From NCBI GenBank assembly GCA_947034885.2, contig OX344751.2, forward strand, positions 9,362,001-9,426,000: a stretch of 64,000 nucleotides of DNA, given 5' to 3'. The position numbers and the translations under genes are program-made. Below are positions 11,601 through 21,472 of the stretch, in pieces. A model generated the notes under the pieces. That model was given only the letters and a program-made list of their open reading frames with translations. It was not told where the DNA came from and ran no database searches. Position 1 is the first letter of the stretch, and every line of letters starts with the position of its first letter. This DNA is from Thuidium tamariscinum. Taxonomy: Eukaryota; Streptophyta; Bryopsida; Hypnales; Thuidiaceae.

Positions 11601-13154
11601 AGGAATGCCATGTCGGGGACAGTATTGCAAAGGTGGTGGACTTCGTTCGCCAATCGAAGGGGACGATGAAGTTGGAACCCGAGGACAAGAAATTCCTCGT
11701 CGTTTTCGGGTACACAGAAATGGGGGAAGCTCTAGCGGTGAACAGGAACGAGCTGCTCGATCTATCGTTGGCAGTTGAAATTTCGGACGGGGCAGCTGAT
11801 GAAGACAGAGACCCTTACATCCCCTTGCCAATGCTCCTCATCGGGAACTCGCGGTTCAGGGATTCAGTCGCCTCGACCGCGAACTCATCCTCGACCGACT
11901 GGTACTACCATGCAGTGTACTACCAGCCATCTCCCCGGGGAGGCTTTCTGAAGGCAGAAATTGAGTCAAGGCCTCTGGTCACTCTCTCTTTGACCTTCCC
12001 GAAGCCCGAGGACAGGCTCAGTGTTTTCCCGGTCTTCAAGCGCTTCACTGGGATCCACAAGGCGCTCGACTTGTTCAATTTCGACGTCGAGGGGGAGGTC
12101 GACTGGAATGGCGGGATGTGCGGGGTTGGCCATAGGCTCCTCGAGAAACTCATGCTACCCACCCTCAAGGCCAAGGATGCCACAGTCATCAACATCTGGG
12201 GTGGTGGTAACATCACGGAGATCGCTCTGGTACGTTTTCTTATCCCATCCTCACACTTGCATTGTTCTCAGGAAGTCACTTTCTGTCGGCTGGCAGCCGA
12301 TACAATTGATGGCTGACTTGCACTCCATGGCTTTGCAGAGGAATGGATGGGCTGTCATGGAGTTCGTTCGGGAGGAGGAGGGATTGGAGAAGGCCAAGGA
12401 ACGTGTCAGGGGAATGAACCTCCTCTCCTCGGATGCCCTAGGACCTTCTCAGGTGACGCTGGCGGTGACAGACCACGAGGGGCAACCGGCACAGGCGTAA
12501 TCTCCTCAGCAACCGCGGCCGTTGTCCACCCTCGTTATGCCCCAGGCTCCGGGGGCCGCAGCTCAAACTCAGCAGACGCATGGTCAGTCTCAGGAGCAAC
12601 CACCAGTTGTGACGGTTGATACTGACTCAGACTCAGAGAGCTCCCCGGAAGCACCACTCATTCGAAGGGAGCGGCAACCACGTCCTTCGTCTCCGAGGCC
12701 TTCGCTCAATCCACCCCCGACTCAAGATCTGGACCACCCCGTCCTACTCCCACATAGAAACTCCTCGCACGCAATGGTCGTGGATCTGCGCGCGGAGCCA
12801 CCGTCGGAGGAGATAAGTAGGCTACCTCTGCCTCAGGTGGTTGTCGCGGCGATGGAGCCTCAGGTGGGAGTCACTGCACTTGGGCGATCGGCGACTATGG
12901 CCGACATTCGTGTCGGCGGCCAGCCGACACCCATGGACACTTCTCCGCTGGAACCAAGACGGGGAAGAAGCAAGGGGGCACCACTAGAAAAGGAGTCGGA
13001 GTCGGCGGACTCGCGCCGCTCAACTCGGGTCTTCTTCAAGCGGAAAAGATCAAACGAGAAGGACGCTGGCGCGGTGGCGCGGACGCATGACTTCCCCAAT
13101 GAAGAGATGTCTCCCGTCCGATCTCAAAAGAGGACGCAAACTGGAGGTTCGTAG
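8684..13154 (+). pseudogene. Decayed multi-exon + strand gene of the CACTA element, ParB-like GGQH motif
   Basis: Proposed exons are 8684-8712, 9006-9840, 9955-10442, 10553 to 12229 (interrupted by a hAT-like insertion at 10895-11255), 12339 and onward. Phases fit at the junctions. ATG 8684 begins MASSGLATEG. Exon 2 has a Lys/Glu-rich linker. Exon 3 contains HWYIIGGQHTVTACRELAEQ, resembling the GxH motif of ParB/sulfiredoxin-like domains, followed by EVIPVFSRDPDTLVRVSNAL. A frame change near 10225 separates these two parts. In-frame stops occur at 10883 (TAG), 11600 (TAG) and 12498 (TAA), with coding-like sequence continuing in the same frame each time. The last exon is Pro/Ser-rich and encodes RVGGQPTPMD from an in-frame palindrome at 12911. 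Each intron contains at least one 19-bp palindrome. The function is not known; a DNA-binding accessory protein is one guess. Confidence 0.6.
10895..11255. mobile_element. hAT-like non-autonomous element inside the + strand CACTA gene
   Basis: The ends CAGGGTTGTTCTG and CAAGACAACCCTG are inverted repeats. They are flanked by the 8-bp duplication GCAAGGAC (10887-10894 and 11256-11263), as hAT elements make. The inside is AT-rich in the middle, with no coding potential. Element plus duplication is 369 bp, a multiple of three, so the host frame is the same on both sides. Confidence 0.85.
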
Positions 13155-13417
13155 GCAGTAGACATGCTCCGCGATGTTTGTGGAGTATCATACATAGTTC
13201 GTTCATAAGTAGCACTGCCTGGCTCAGACTCATGCGTAGACATGTCAGTAGGAGCCGTTTTGGGGGCAGACTAGACTTCCTCTCGACTATGTTGGCTGCC
13301 AGCCGATACAGTGCAGAAATGTTTTGTCGGCTGCCAGCCGATATAGTGCACAAATGTTTTGTCATCTACCTAAGTTCATACCATCTCATGTTCTATGTAT
13401 TTCGTGTGGCAATGCAG

Positions 13418-14259
13418 ATGATGACTATCACAAGTCTGACAATTCCTCCGACACCGTATCTGAAGCTGGGAATGTCAATGTCCAACAACAAACACAAGAT
13501 AGAGCATGGACTCTCGACAGTGCTAGCCCTGCTCAGGTAGCGACTCCGAAGTTGTTTCTTTTCCTTGAAATTCAGGGAACTCTACTTTTCTATGAGCCAC
13601 TCATTGTCAAAGGGAAGAGTATGACTCAGAGGTCGACAGTCAGAGAGAGACCAGGTCTCCGGGAGTTCATCCTGTTCTGTAAGGGTCAAGACATTGTAAT
13701 TGTCTACTAGTCAATCTTAACCAAGAACACTCTCGAGCAGCGCCTCCATAACCTTAGATGGAAGGCGCCGGAGATCGGAGAGGATTACCTGGCCTTTGGA
13801 CAGGAGTTCTGTGATGAGAGTACTTATCGAGACCCTCAGAATGCATCGCGACCAATTTTTCTGAAGCGTCTCGCAAGAATTCTCGGAGCATCCTCCTTGT
13901 ACGATATGGGCGCCACGATCAACAACTCATTGATCGTGGACTTGGAGCCATATAGGAACGTCTTGAATCTGCCGTTTAATGCGATTCATCCGCCCCCCGT
14001 CACCATGTACTCGGAGAAATCACTCAAGGCAGGGAAACTGCCATTTCTCCAGGCGACACTGATCCCGTTCATTGAACGGCTCTTGTCTTCAGGACTCACG
14101 GTCGCACAGTTCTGTGAGAGGAACTCGTCCATTGGGCTTGCACGATGTATGCCGGGAACCCCGATGCATAATCAGTACGTGAATGTGACACCGCACTATC
14201 AGAAGGGATTCGAGGTGCCATATTCACAGGAGGAGCTAAAGGAATTGGGAATTGCATAG
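13418..14259 (+). pseudogene. FCP1/NIF-like (HAD-type) phosphatase-like module 1
   Basis: After an intron ending at about 13417 (it holds palindromes at 13291 and 13325) the frame reads KLFLFLEIQGTLL, then RPGLREFILFCKGQDIVIVY, and later NNSLIVDLEPYRNVLNLPFN. This is the order seen in FCP1/NLI-interacting-factor phosphatase domains: a D-x-D/N-x-T strand, RPGL-EFL, W/Y-S, then an I-DD/N block. The nucleophile Asp position reads Glu (LEIQGT), so catalysis is doubtful even if expressed. A TAG at 13708-13710 interrupts the frame exactly before SILTKNTLEQ, where relatives often have W-S. The frame then runs open to a TAG at 14257. It is probably the downstream part of the gene starting at 8684, or a separate gene of the same element. 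Confidence 0.6.
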
Positions 14260-14716
14260 CACTCGCAAACGGATGGAGGAGGCGTAGTGTATCGGCTGCC
14301 AGCCGACACACTCTTATGTACATTGTACATACTCTCTGTAGATACAACACGGATAGACCAAATCTTCTAGGGACATTTTTTTCTTCTATATGGATTAAAC
14401 ATTTTTTTGTAATGAAGACATTATAGTCAGAGTTCTTCTAAAGCGTGCGCATGGCTCACTCTCAAAGCATTCCAATGTTTCCTTTGAGAGTTTCATCATT
14501 AGGTCTTGGACTTGGGAATCGATTGATTGCAATAATGTAGGGGCAGGCACTCACTCATCTCTACTGTCTATCTAGCACATGTCTTTCTCAACAATTAATG
14601 CTTCCTGCTGTATTGGGTCAAGCTCTAGTATCGGCTGCCGGCCGATACCTAATGCATGCTCTTCTTTCATCGGATGCTTATGTTGTGGAGTCATGTGTCC
14701 ACTAACTTATCTTCTG

Positions 14717-15372
14717 TTCAGGAGTCCAACGTGGGCCATACACAGTCCTTCAAGAAATGTGTGGTTCTAGGAGTCACGGGACTACTTTGTTATCTCGACC
14801 CGAATATCAAGGTGGACAAGTCAGACCCACACAGAAACGTCATTAAAAGGCTTGGGCTAGTTCATATGTTCATCACATTGTTTCAAAAGTTTCACGTAGG
14901 AATTTGGTCAAGGTTGCCAATACTTTAGCTTAGGCCTCTGCTTGCGCACTTGCTTCCAAAACATATCAGAGACAACATAGCATTCGTTTATGGCAGAGAG
15001 TACTGTGTAGATAGCCTCAAGTTCCCGTGGTGCTACAAAATGCTCTCAATACTACATACTAAGAGACCATCCAGGATTACATGCTTCACGGACCAAGTGC
15101 TCATCATCGATGTGTGCCCGCTTGTGCTCAGGAGGACGCCGGATACGGCGTGCTATATTCCGAGACCATTCAAGGGAGATCTCAATTTCCCAAACACTAG
15201 TAGAGTTATTCCAAACATTTCAAATGATATTATTCCATTCATTTATCCAATGCACCAATATCAATCACTCTCAGAATACATCAAAGGCGCACAGAGACTG
15301 GGACAATTGCACTATGAGGTTGCACAATCTATTAAGTATGGAAAGCCGAATTGGCAGGGGATATTCTGGTGA
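14717..15372 (+). pseudogene. FCP1/NIF-like phosphatase-like module 2
   Basis: A likely splice acceptor (ttctgttcag) precedes 14722. The frame reads CVVLGVTGLLCYLD, then LGLVHMFITLFQKFHVGIWS, a TAG at 14926-14928, then LRPLLAHLLPKHIRDNIAFV and GREYC, and later DQVLIIDVCPLV. This is a second FCP1-like domain in the same order as module 1, again lacking the nucleophile Asp (LGVTG). It ends at TGA 15370. Palindromes lie on both sides (14290, 14629, 15387). Two tandem FCP1-like modules in one transposon are unusual; the family call rests on motif order only. Confidence 0.5.
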
Positions 15373-15925
15373 TTCAGCAAACATCGTGTCGGCCGCCAGC
15401 CGATACAACGGTAGTGGAATCGGGGAGGCTACAAGACCCTTTTTCAGAAATTGGAACAACTCATTTCAGAGCCAGTCCTATCGAGTCCATTGCCTCTTCA
15501 CTACAGGACCTGCTCTCTGGAGTTTTCGGGGGGGGATATCGGCTGCCTGTTGATACGCGCGATTTTATTACTTGGGTCGGATGGACTAGGGTTTAGGGTT
15601 TAAGGTCCACAATTTGTCGCGCTTCATCTTACAAATGAATGCCGTAGCACTTTACGCACTTAGGACACTTTCAGAGGTCTAGGTGCTCTAGTGTGTGATG
15701 TTAGGAATCGGCTGCCAGTATCAGGCGCCAACCGATACTTTGTCACAAATTAGGACACAACACACGTGTTTATTTAACAATAAAATTTCATAAACTATTA
15801 CCTCTCAACTCTTTTATGGGCCAGGTGTTGTGATACTTTGGTTTCTTTAGTGCTTGCAGCCATTTTGGTTCATTGCTTGTGGCACACAAAACTATGCATT
15901 CGAATATATCGGCTGACGGCCGATT

Positions 15926-16915
15926 TATTTCTGGACTATAGATTTGTCCATAATTAGTTAAATATTAGTTAGTTTAATCAACATAGATTGTCTAAAATTG
16001 TTAACTCCTATTTATTTGAAATGTATAATCATTGAAGAATAAAGACTTCAACTAAAATTAAAATAGTCTTTTAGAAAATTTTAGAATCTTTCAAAATCTT
16101 TTTGGAATCTATCAAAATCTTTTAAATCCCTCAAAAACCTTTTAGAATACTTTAGAAATCTTTCAAAATCTTTTAGGAATCTTCAAATCATCTATCTAAA
16201 TTTTATTACTAGAATCTTTTTTTAAATCTATTAAAAGTTGTTAAATATATTGGAATCTTTTCAAATTTATTTGAATCTATTCAAATTTTTTTTTTTAAAT
16301 TCCAAAATCTTTTTAAATCATTTGGAATCTTTTGGAAAATATGAATTCCGATCTTGAATTTTAATAAAAAATTTATCAAATATGATTTGAATTTAATTTT
16401 TGAATTCCAATGAAATTCAATAGTTATGATTCAGACTTAAAATTTGATCAAATTTTTTATCAAATTTAGCTCTAATTCAAATTTTGATTCAAATAACTTA
16501 ATGAAAATTCGAACTTTGATTTACTTAGTCTAATTAATTTCAGATTTGATGAGAATCCTAATTCTAATTCTAGTGCAATTTTTATCCTATACAATATATA
16601 GTTTGATTAGAGTTCAAACTTACAAGTTCATTGAATTTCTTACTTATATTTTGAAATATTTTTGTTCTAAATCTAATTTGATTTTAATTCTAAATTTTGA
16701 ATCAAAAAAGTTAAATTTTTGAGCCATTTACAATTCAATTTCAAACTTTCAATTATTTGAATATGAGCTCTTTAAGCCTTACATTGTCAACAACATTTTT
16801 CTACTAAAACATTCAATATTCAATTTTTGGTGCACTCATTCAAGAAGCCAAAAATATGTATTTTTTTAAATCAATTCATAGGATTGGGCACAATTTCACT
16901 TTTCCTAAATCATAT
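15926..16915. other. AT-rich right arm of the CACTA element with degenerate short repeats
   Basis: About 16040-16345 is built from degenerate units of the kind 'aatcttttagaatctttcaaa'. No gene is visible. The 15951-15996 stretch carries the subterminal motifs shared with 2.45-2.53 kb. Confidence 0.6.
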
Positions 16916-17637
16916 GGGTGATTGCAAGAAACACCTGCCGATTTTGTTGCGTTTGGCTGATTTTTTCGGGAGTACTTTAAAATTAGAAAATTAATTTTAA
17001 AAAAAATTTAAAAATATGAATAGTGTATATACCTCTAAGATGAAGGTTTTCACTGAAGGAAATGGATAGGAAAATTCTCTAAGTAGGAGAACTTGAAAAG
17101 TGCCAAACCTCTAGAAAATACATATCTTCATGTTTTAATTAGGGAAAAATAGTAAAAATAGATATTTTCAAAAAATAAAAAGTGAACATTTTGAACAACT
17201 TTATGTAGATGGTCATTCACAAAAAAACCCACTAAAATAATATTTTATATGTTTCAAAATACAAGCAGAAGGGAGCTCACTTTGTAGACCTCCACACCAC
17301 ATAAAATTAACTATTTTTAAAAATCCTTCCCTGGAGAGCTAGAAGTCTATTAAAAGACCATCTCATCCAAATTTCATCTTATAATCATTAAAAAAAGGTA
17401 CTCCATAGTAATAACAAACCCTAAACTACCAAGTGTGACATCCAATTGGGGTCTATTTTTGGATAGTAAAATATTTTTGAAAATTATGAAAAATTTATGG
17501 AAGATTTATAATAGTTATGAGTACCTTCCCTACAAATCTTGCGTCAATCAGAGCCAAAACACAAAAGTTATGGCCAAAAAACAGATCAACACACGTAGTG
17601 TGACACAAAATAGGACAAGTGTTTCTTGCAATCACCC
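16916..17637. mobile_element. 722-bp TIR element (GGGTGATTGCAAG family), copy 1
   Basis: It starts GGGTGATTGCAAGAAACACC and ends with the inverted copy, ...GTGTTTCTTGCAATCACCC. The flanks are a 4-bp duplication ATAT (16912-16915 and 17638-17641). It has no coding capacity. It lies in reverse orientation relative to the copy at 26087-26809, with which it is similar along its length. It is nested in the CACTA right arm, so it is younger than that insertion. Confidence 0.85.
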
Positions 17638-17641
17638 ATAT

Positions 17642-19219
17642 TCTAAAATATTCTAGGTTGTTCTAGCAAATAAATTTAACCTTGAAATAAAATTTTGATT
17701 GAAAAAGAAAATTGCATCAACAAATGAATTGTATAGATTATTTTATCACTAAATTTCTTAAATGCATATAAACTAAGAATCTTAAAAAAAATTTTAACAC
17801 AAGTACAATTAAAGTGAATCAAAACTTCACATATACATAAAACACAATGTTTGAGTGAAAAATAATCAAAAAGTTTTATTTTGACAATTTGTGAGGTTGT
17901 TTGTATTGCCTACCAAGTTTAGTTTTGAGCTTATTTTAGCAAAGCTTTTGCTCCCAAGCACTAATTGAAATAAAAATTATAATTGTAAGAATATAATAAG
18001 ATTTTTGTTATATGTCAAAGTTTCATCATAAATTGAAGTCATACAAACTTGTTTAAAATCCATTTTGTCTTTTGAAGGGATACTAGTAAATAAAAGTAAA
18101 TAATCTAAACTTTGAACTATTCAAAATGTAAATTTTCAAATATTCAAAAGTTTTGGCCAAACTACTTCTAGAAAATTGGTTGTAAAATTCTACAAAAATG
18201 TTATAAAAAATTGAAAATTTTACCAATAAAACTAGACTTCAATATCTATTAAGTCCAACAAGTTTTATAGAAATCAGACTTATGACAAAGGAGAAAATGG
18301 CTTGCAAAGTTGGCTGACTGTAAAAATATAGTGGAAATGAATGAATTAAACTATCTTTTGCCAAACAAGCTCTAGAAAAATGGTTGTCAAAGTTTCCAAA
18401 CATCTTACAAAAAATTGAAAATTTTACCATTGGAACTAGACTTTGATATCCATTGAACCTCCTATCAACGGTTATGGACAAATTTCAAAGAGGAATTAGA
18501 AAGAAAATTTTCAAAGAGGAATTAAACATCCTCTCTGAAATTTGTCTATAACTTTTGATTGGAGGATCAAAATTACAAATGGATTTTTGGAGATGAAAGT
18601 TGAATTGATTCACTACATTTTCTTCGTTCAAAGTTTTTTGAAAAAAATCATTCTACTATGCCTAAACAAGGTCTGAAATTTTACTTAAAGTATATTTTCT
18701 AGTTTTTGACTTAACTATAAGTGGTTGAGCTCCTACTCATCCAAAAACCACATCCCATATGGTTTGTCCGACTTCCTACTACATCAATTGTATAAAGAGC
18801 TTGTCTTCTTTCCATTGAAGCACCAAAGTAAGTGCCATTCAAAGATTTCTTTCTCTATCTATTGAAACACTTGGAATGTGGTGTTGTAATTTTATGCCAT
18901 TTCTTTTGAAGAACAGAATCTATATTGGGAACTTTAATAAATTATGCTTCAATTTATATAGTTATAATTTAATTTATTTAATTTTAATTAATGCAGCAGA
19001 TTTTTCCTATATGGTAGTCCACGTGGCAAATTTTTTGTTAATAAAATAAAAATAATATTTGATGACGCGGCAATTATTCAAATCTGACGTGGCACATTCA
19101 TGAGGACATTCATCCTATATGGCATAATCAACAAAAACTCTGCTGAAAAGTGTCCTAATCAAGCTGTCCAAACCAACTCTTTTTTTAGTAAAAATATACT
19201 AAAATATATGCTGAAACGG
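17642..19219. other. AT-rich CACTA right-arm sequence with a tandem duplication
   Basis: No gene seen. The stretch about 18160-18270 is repeated with changes at about 18358-18470 (both contain 'aaaattgaaaattttacca' and 'actagactt'), a period near 200 bp. Two CACGTG/GACGTGGCA motifs lie at about 19020-19095, close to the right terminus. Confidence 0.5.
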
Positions 19220-19240
19220 ACATTGATTTTTCTAGTAGTG
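19220..19240 (-). repeat. Right terminal inverted repeat of the CACTA element
   Basis: Read inward it is CACTACTAGAAAAATCAATG; it is followed by the CAA duplication at 19241-19243. Confidence 0.85.
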
Positions 19241-19866
19241 CAAGTCCAATGCATACAATCTAACCTACCAAACATACCCGGGAAGCCATGAGTGGTATTG
19301 ATGCCTATTTGCTTATGCAAATCATCCAAGGTTGGTTGCCTCAAAAATGTAGATTGAAAGCAACCATGAATAGCAACTACAAAACATTTCATGGCCTCAT
19401 TTGCAGTACTCTCTCCTATACGACAATACTCATCTGCAACATCTCCTGAAATACTGTAGGCAAGCATTCTTATAGTTGCAGTGCATTTCTGTAATGAAGA
19501 TAACTCTAATCGCCCTACCCCATCATGCTTTTGTACAAACCAAGGGTCAAAAGCACATACCTTTTGCACAATGTGTAAGAATAATTCTCTCCTCATGCGA
19601 AAATGTCTAAATTTGGATGCATCGAAAGTACAGTTTTGTGCAAAGTAATCTTGAAACAAGCGGTCATGACCAACTTCCCTCTCTCGAAGCACATACCTTC
19701 TTCCAATCATGCTACCTCCACGTCTAGGTCTTGATGAAGATGAAGCCTCTTCAAGCCCTTGGGAAAACAAATTTTGGAAAAGCTCTTGCTCATATTTGCT
19801 ATCAGAAGATGATTCTTCAAACCCTTGTACAATAGCTCTGTCAAGCTCCCTCCGCCACTGTTCCAT
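19241..19866 (-). pseudogene. PIF/Harbinger transposase, 5' half (split gene)
   Basis: ATG at 19866 begins MEQWRRELDRAIVQGFEESS. Family blocks follow in order: a Ser-rich N-terminus, GRRYVLREREVGHDRLFQDY, FRHFRMRRELFLHIV, QKCTATIRMLAYSISGD, DEYCRIGESTANEAMKCF and GFPGMFGRLDCMHW. This is the N-terminal part and first catalytic Asp region of the plant PIF/Harbinger transposase. It stops being Harbinger at the CACTA terminus (19240). The remaining half is at 1745-2340 on the same strand. Joined across the CACTA element with one copy of CAA removed, the frame continues correctly into TNCLVAWQGQ. Confidence 0.9.
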
Positions 19867-19989
19867 TAGCACCCTAAACCCTAAATCTAAGAAATCAGCC
19901 GACTAAACCCTGTACTAAGGTATATATTTTATGTTTAAAATTTCTAATCATACTGTTGTCCTGTCTTGTGCACACAAACGTAATTTTCT

Positions 19990-20100
19990 GGTCACTCTTC
20001 ACTCCTCACTCTTCAAGATTCTCTGACGCCTCCTAATCACTCCTCCAGACTCTTCAAGATTCTCTCACGCCTCCTAATCACTCCTCCAGACTCCGTCTTG
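19990..20100 (+). repeat. Imperfect tandem duplication, about 49 bp unit
   Basis: The unit containing 'cttcaagattctctgacg' and 'cctcctaatcactcctcc' occurs twice, once with a G-to-C change. It lies upstream of the Harbinger 5' half. Confidence 0.8.
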
Positions 20101-20547
20101 ACTCCCTCAAAAGTGTATGTGGAAAAACAAACCAAAACACCATCATTGCAGAGTGAAAAATCAGATCGTTTGCAACATAAAAAAATCGAAACACTACAAG
20201 GGTGCACTCTTACGCTGAAACACTTAAAGAGATTCCTCGGGAAAATCAAAAAGAAAGAATTTGCCGTACGCGTTATCTTGTTGCATTGGGGGTCAGAAAG
20301 AAGTAGGACGCTGAAAATGAGCCCGACCCAGCCCTTGCCACGGCAACAGACCCGGTGAAAGCTGGGGAAGGTACAGACAGGGAGGAGCATTGGAAGTGCT
20401 CTTATTAGACTGCAGATGGTGCTGACTCGAAACCGACGTTCCAGCCCCTAATTGCGCAGGATTTTAAGAAAATAATTTTATAACTTATTTTGCGTGGTAG
20501 CCAAGGCCGAGGCTACCGACTACAGTACTCTGCTTCGCTTCAACTTA
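20101..20547. other. Intergenic, no gene recognised; possible outer Harbinger end
   Basis: Near 20379-20399 the text GAGCATTGGAAGTGCTCTTA looks like a PIF-type terminal repeat next to TTA, which would be the outer right end of the split Harbinger element. The matching left end was not found, so this is tentative. Confidence 0.35.
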
Positions 20548-20841
20548 TTAGTATGGTACACACTCTAAGTCTGCGGTTCTGGCATTGCAGTTCTTTCCAT
20601 AGCTGGTGTCGAATAGAATGCATGTCAAGTTAGTAGCACTGAAGGTCAGACCTGCATTTGAAGTATCTTGGTGGAATTCATTTTGATAGCATCCTTGAGG
20701 ATTCCAGGGAACTGAATTACCACCAAATGACACCAGTTTGGCAACATTGCAAATAGTGGTTAACTGGGAAGCAAGCATCGATCGTGCGAAGTTCGACGCG
20801 GCAGTCTGCATTTGAGTTGATTTGGAAGGGGTGGACATCAC
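20548..20841 (-). CDS. Small Cys-containing open frame, unrecognised
   Basis: A 97-residue frame with five Cys residues (CNVAKLV..., NPQGCYQNEF, TCILFDTSYGKNCN, ECVPY), ending in a stop right after ECVPY. The local base composition is richer in GC than its surroundings. It could be the last exon of a secreted or extracellular protein gene or a fragment of one. No signal peptide is visible and no upstream exon was found. I do not recognise the family. Confidence 0.3.
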   Translation of the reverse strand: MMSTPSKSTQMQTAASNFARSMLASQLTTICNVAKLVSFGGNSVPWNPQGCYQNEFHQDTSNAGLTFSATNLTCILFDTSYGKNCNARTADLECVPY

Positions 20842-21472
20842 ACTCCTTATTAGAATCAGTCTGTTTTACTTCGTTACTGGAGGGAGAGCTGGCCATGAGC
20901 GTGTGAAGCGCATTACTTATTGTGGAGTCTCTGACGGAAGCGCATTCTGGATCGAATGAAGGTACTGCACCTTGACCCTGTCGTGGACTCCAGAGGTGAT
21001 TTCATCCTGTGTAGAGGTGATTTCGTGAAGTTTGGAAATGATTTATGGACGTTTAGAGAAAATCCAGACTTGTAGAGGTGCTTCCTGAGGAGAATCCAGA
21101 CGCTCAGAGATCTGTGATTTACAGACGCCGAGAGAGGAATCCATGCCAGACTGTTGGCGATGATTTCAGTAAGCAAGCGAGACGTTTGTTCAAGTCCTCT
21201 GGCGTGTTGGAATCATGTCTGACTCGTAGCTTTTTCCGGTTTGCTTCTAATTGTTCTGAGTGTAGTTTCGATATGAATAGACAATTGCTCTTGTAACAAT
21301 CTGAATCACGTTCCATTCCTGGTGAAGAGTGCTTATTACTACCGCGAAAGAATTTCGAACTAATTAGAGCCCGATGTTTTGGCCCAATCCCGGAGGCCAA
21401 ATATCTACAAGATGGTGCATCTAGAGAAGCACAGTTTAGATTGCTCGTATGTGTTATAAATGGGGAGCTTTG

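Larger units (their letters stand above)
2746..15925. repeat. Dispersed 19-bp near-palindrome family, consensus TATCGGCTGSCAGCCGATA (about 27 copies)
   Basis: Approximate copies start at 2746, 3001, 3229, 3314, 5418, 5506, 6791, 7145, 7568, 7633, 8417, 8731, 8814 (shortened), 8836 (half), 8920, 9894, 10494, 12284, 12911, 13291, 13325, 14290, 14629, 15387, 15537 (degenerate), 15704 (interrupted) and 15907. Each is a perfect or near-perfect dyad around one central S base. Outer pairs alternate TAT/ATA and TGT/ACA. They occupy introns, flanks and exons of both gene blocks inside the CACTA element, and none was seen elsewhere in the window. The dyad form suggests a site for a dimeric DNA-binding protein or a small hairpin; the function is unknown. 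Confidence 0.9.
2341..19240. mobile_element. 16.9 kb CACTA (En/Spm-type) transposon inserted in a Harbinger transposase gene
   Basis: The left end reads CACTCTAGAAAAAAGAGTCT and the right end, read inward, CACTACTAGAAAAATCAATG. Both are CACTA-superfamily termini. The element is flanked by the 3-bp duplication CAA (2338-2340 and 19241-19243), the size typical of CACTA. Joining the flanks with one CAA restores an uninterrupted Harbinger frame through DCMHWTWTNCLVAW, which independently proves both boundaries. The core 2.5-15.9 kb is GC-richer and carries two divergent gene blocks plus about 27 palindromic 19-mers. The right arm 15.9-19.24 kb is AT-rich and has itself taken a 722-bp insertion (16916-17637). 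Inverted subterminal copies of TTGTCCATAATTAGTTAAATAT occur near 2508-2531 and 15951-15973, and TCAACATAGATTGYCTAAA copies occur near 2448 and 15978, consistent with transposase-binding subterminal repeats. Confidence 0.88.

Noticed and set aside
2746..15925. Palindromic 19-mers as a CRISPR array
   Set aside because: The spacing is irregular (tens to thousands of bp), the units lie in introns and exons of a plant transposon, and there are no cas genes.
15370..15980. True right end of the CACTA element near 16 kb, where the GC-rich core stops
   Set aside because: No CACTA-type terminus or CAA duplication is found there, whereas the end at 19240 has both and restores the Harbinger frame.
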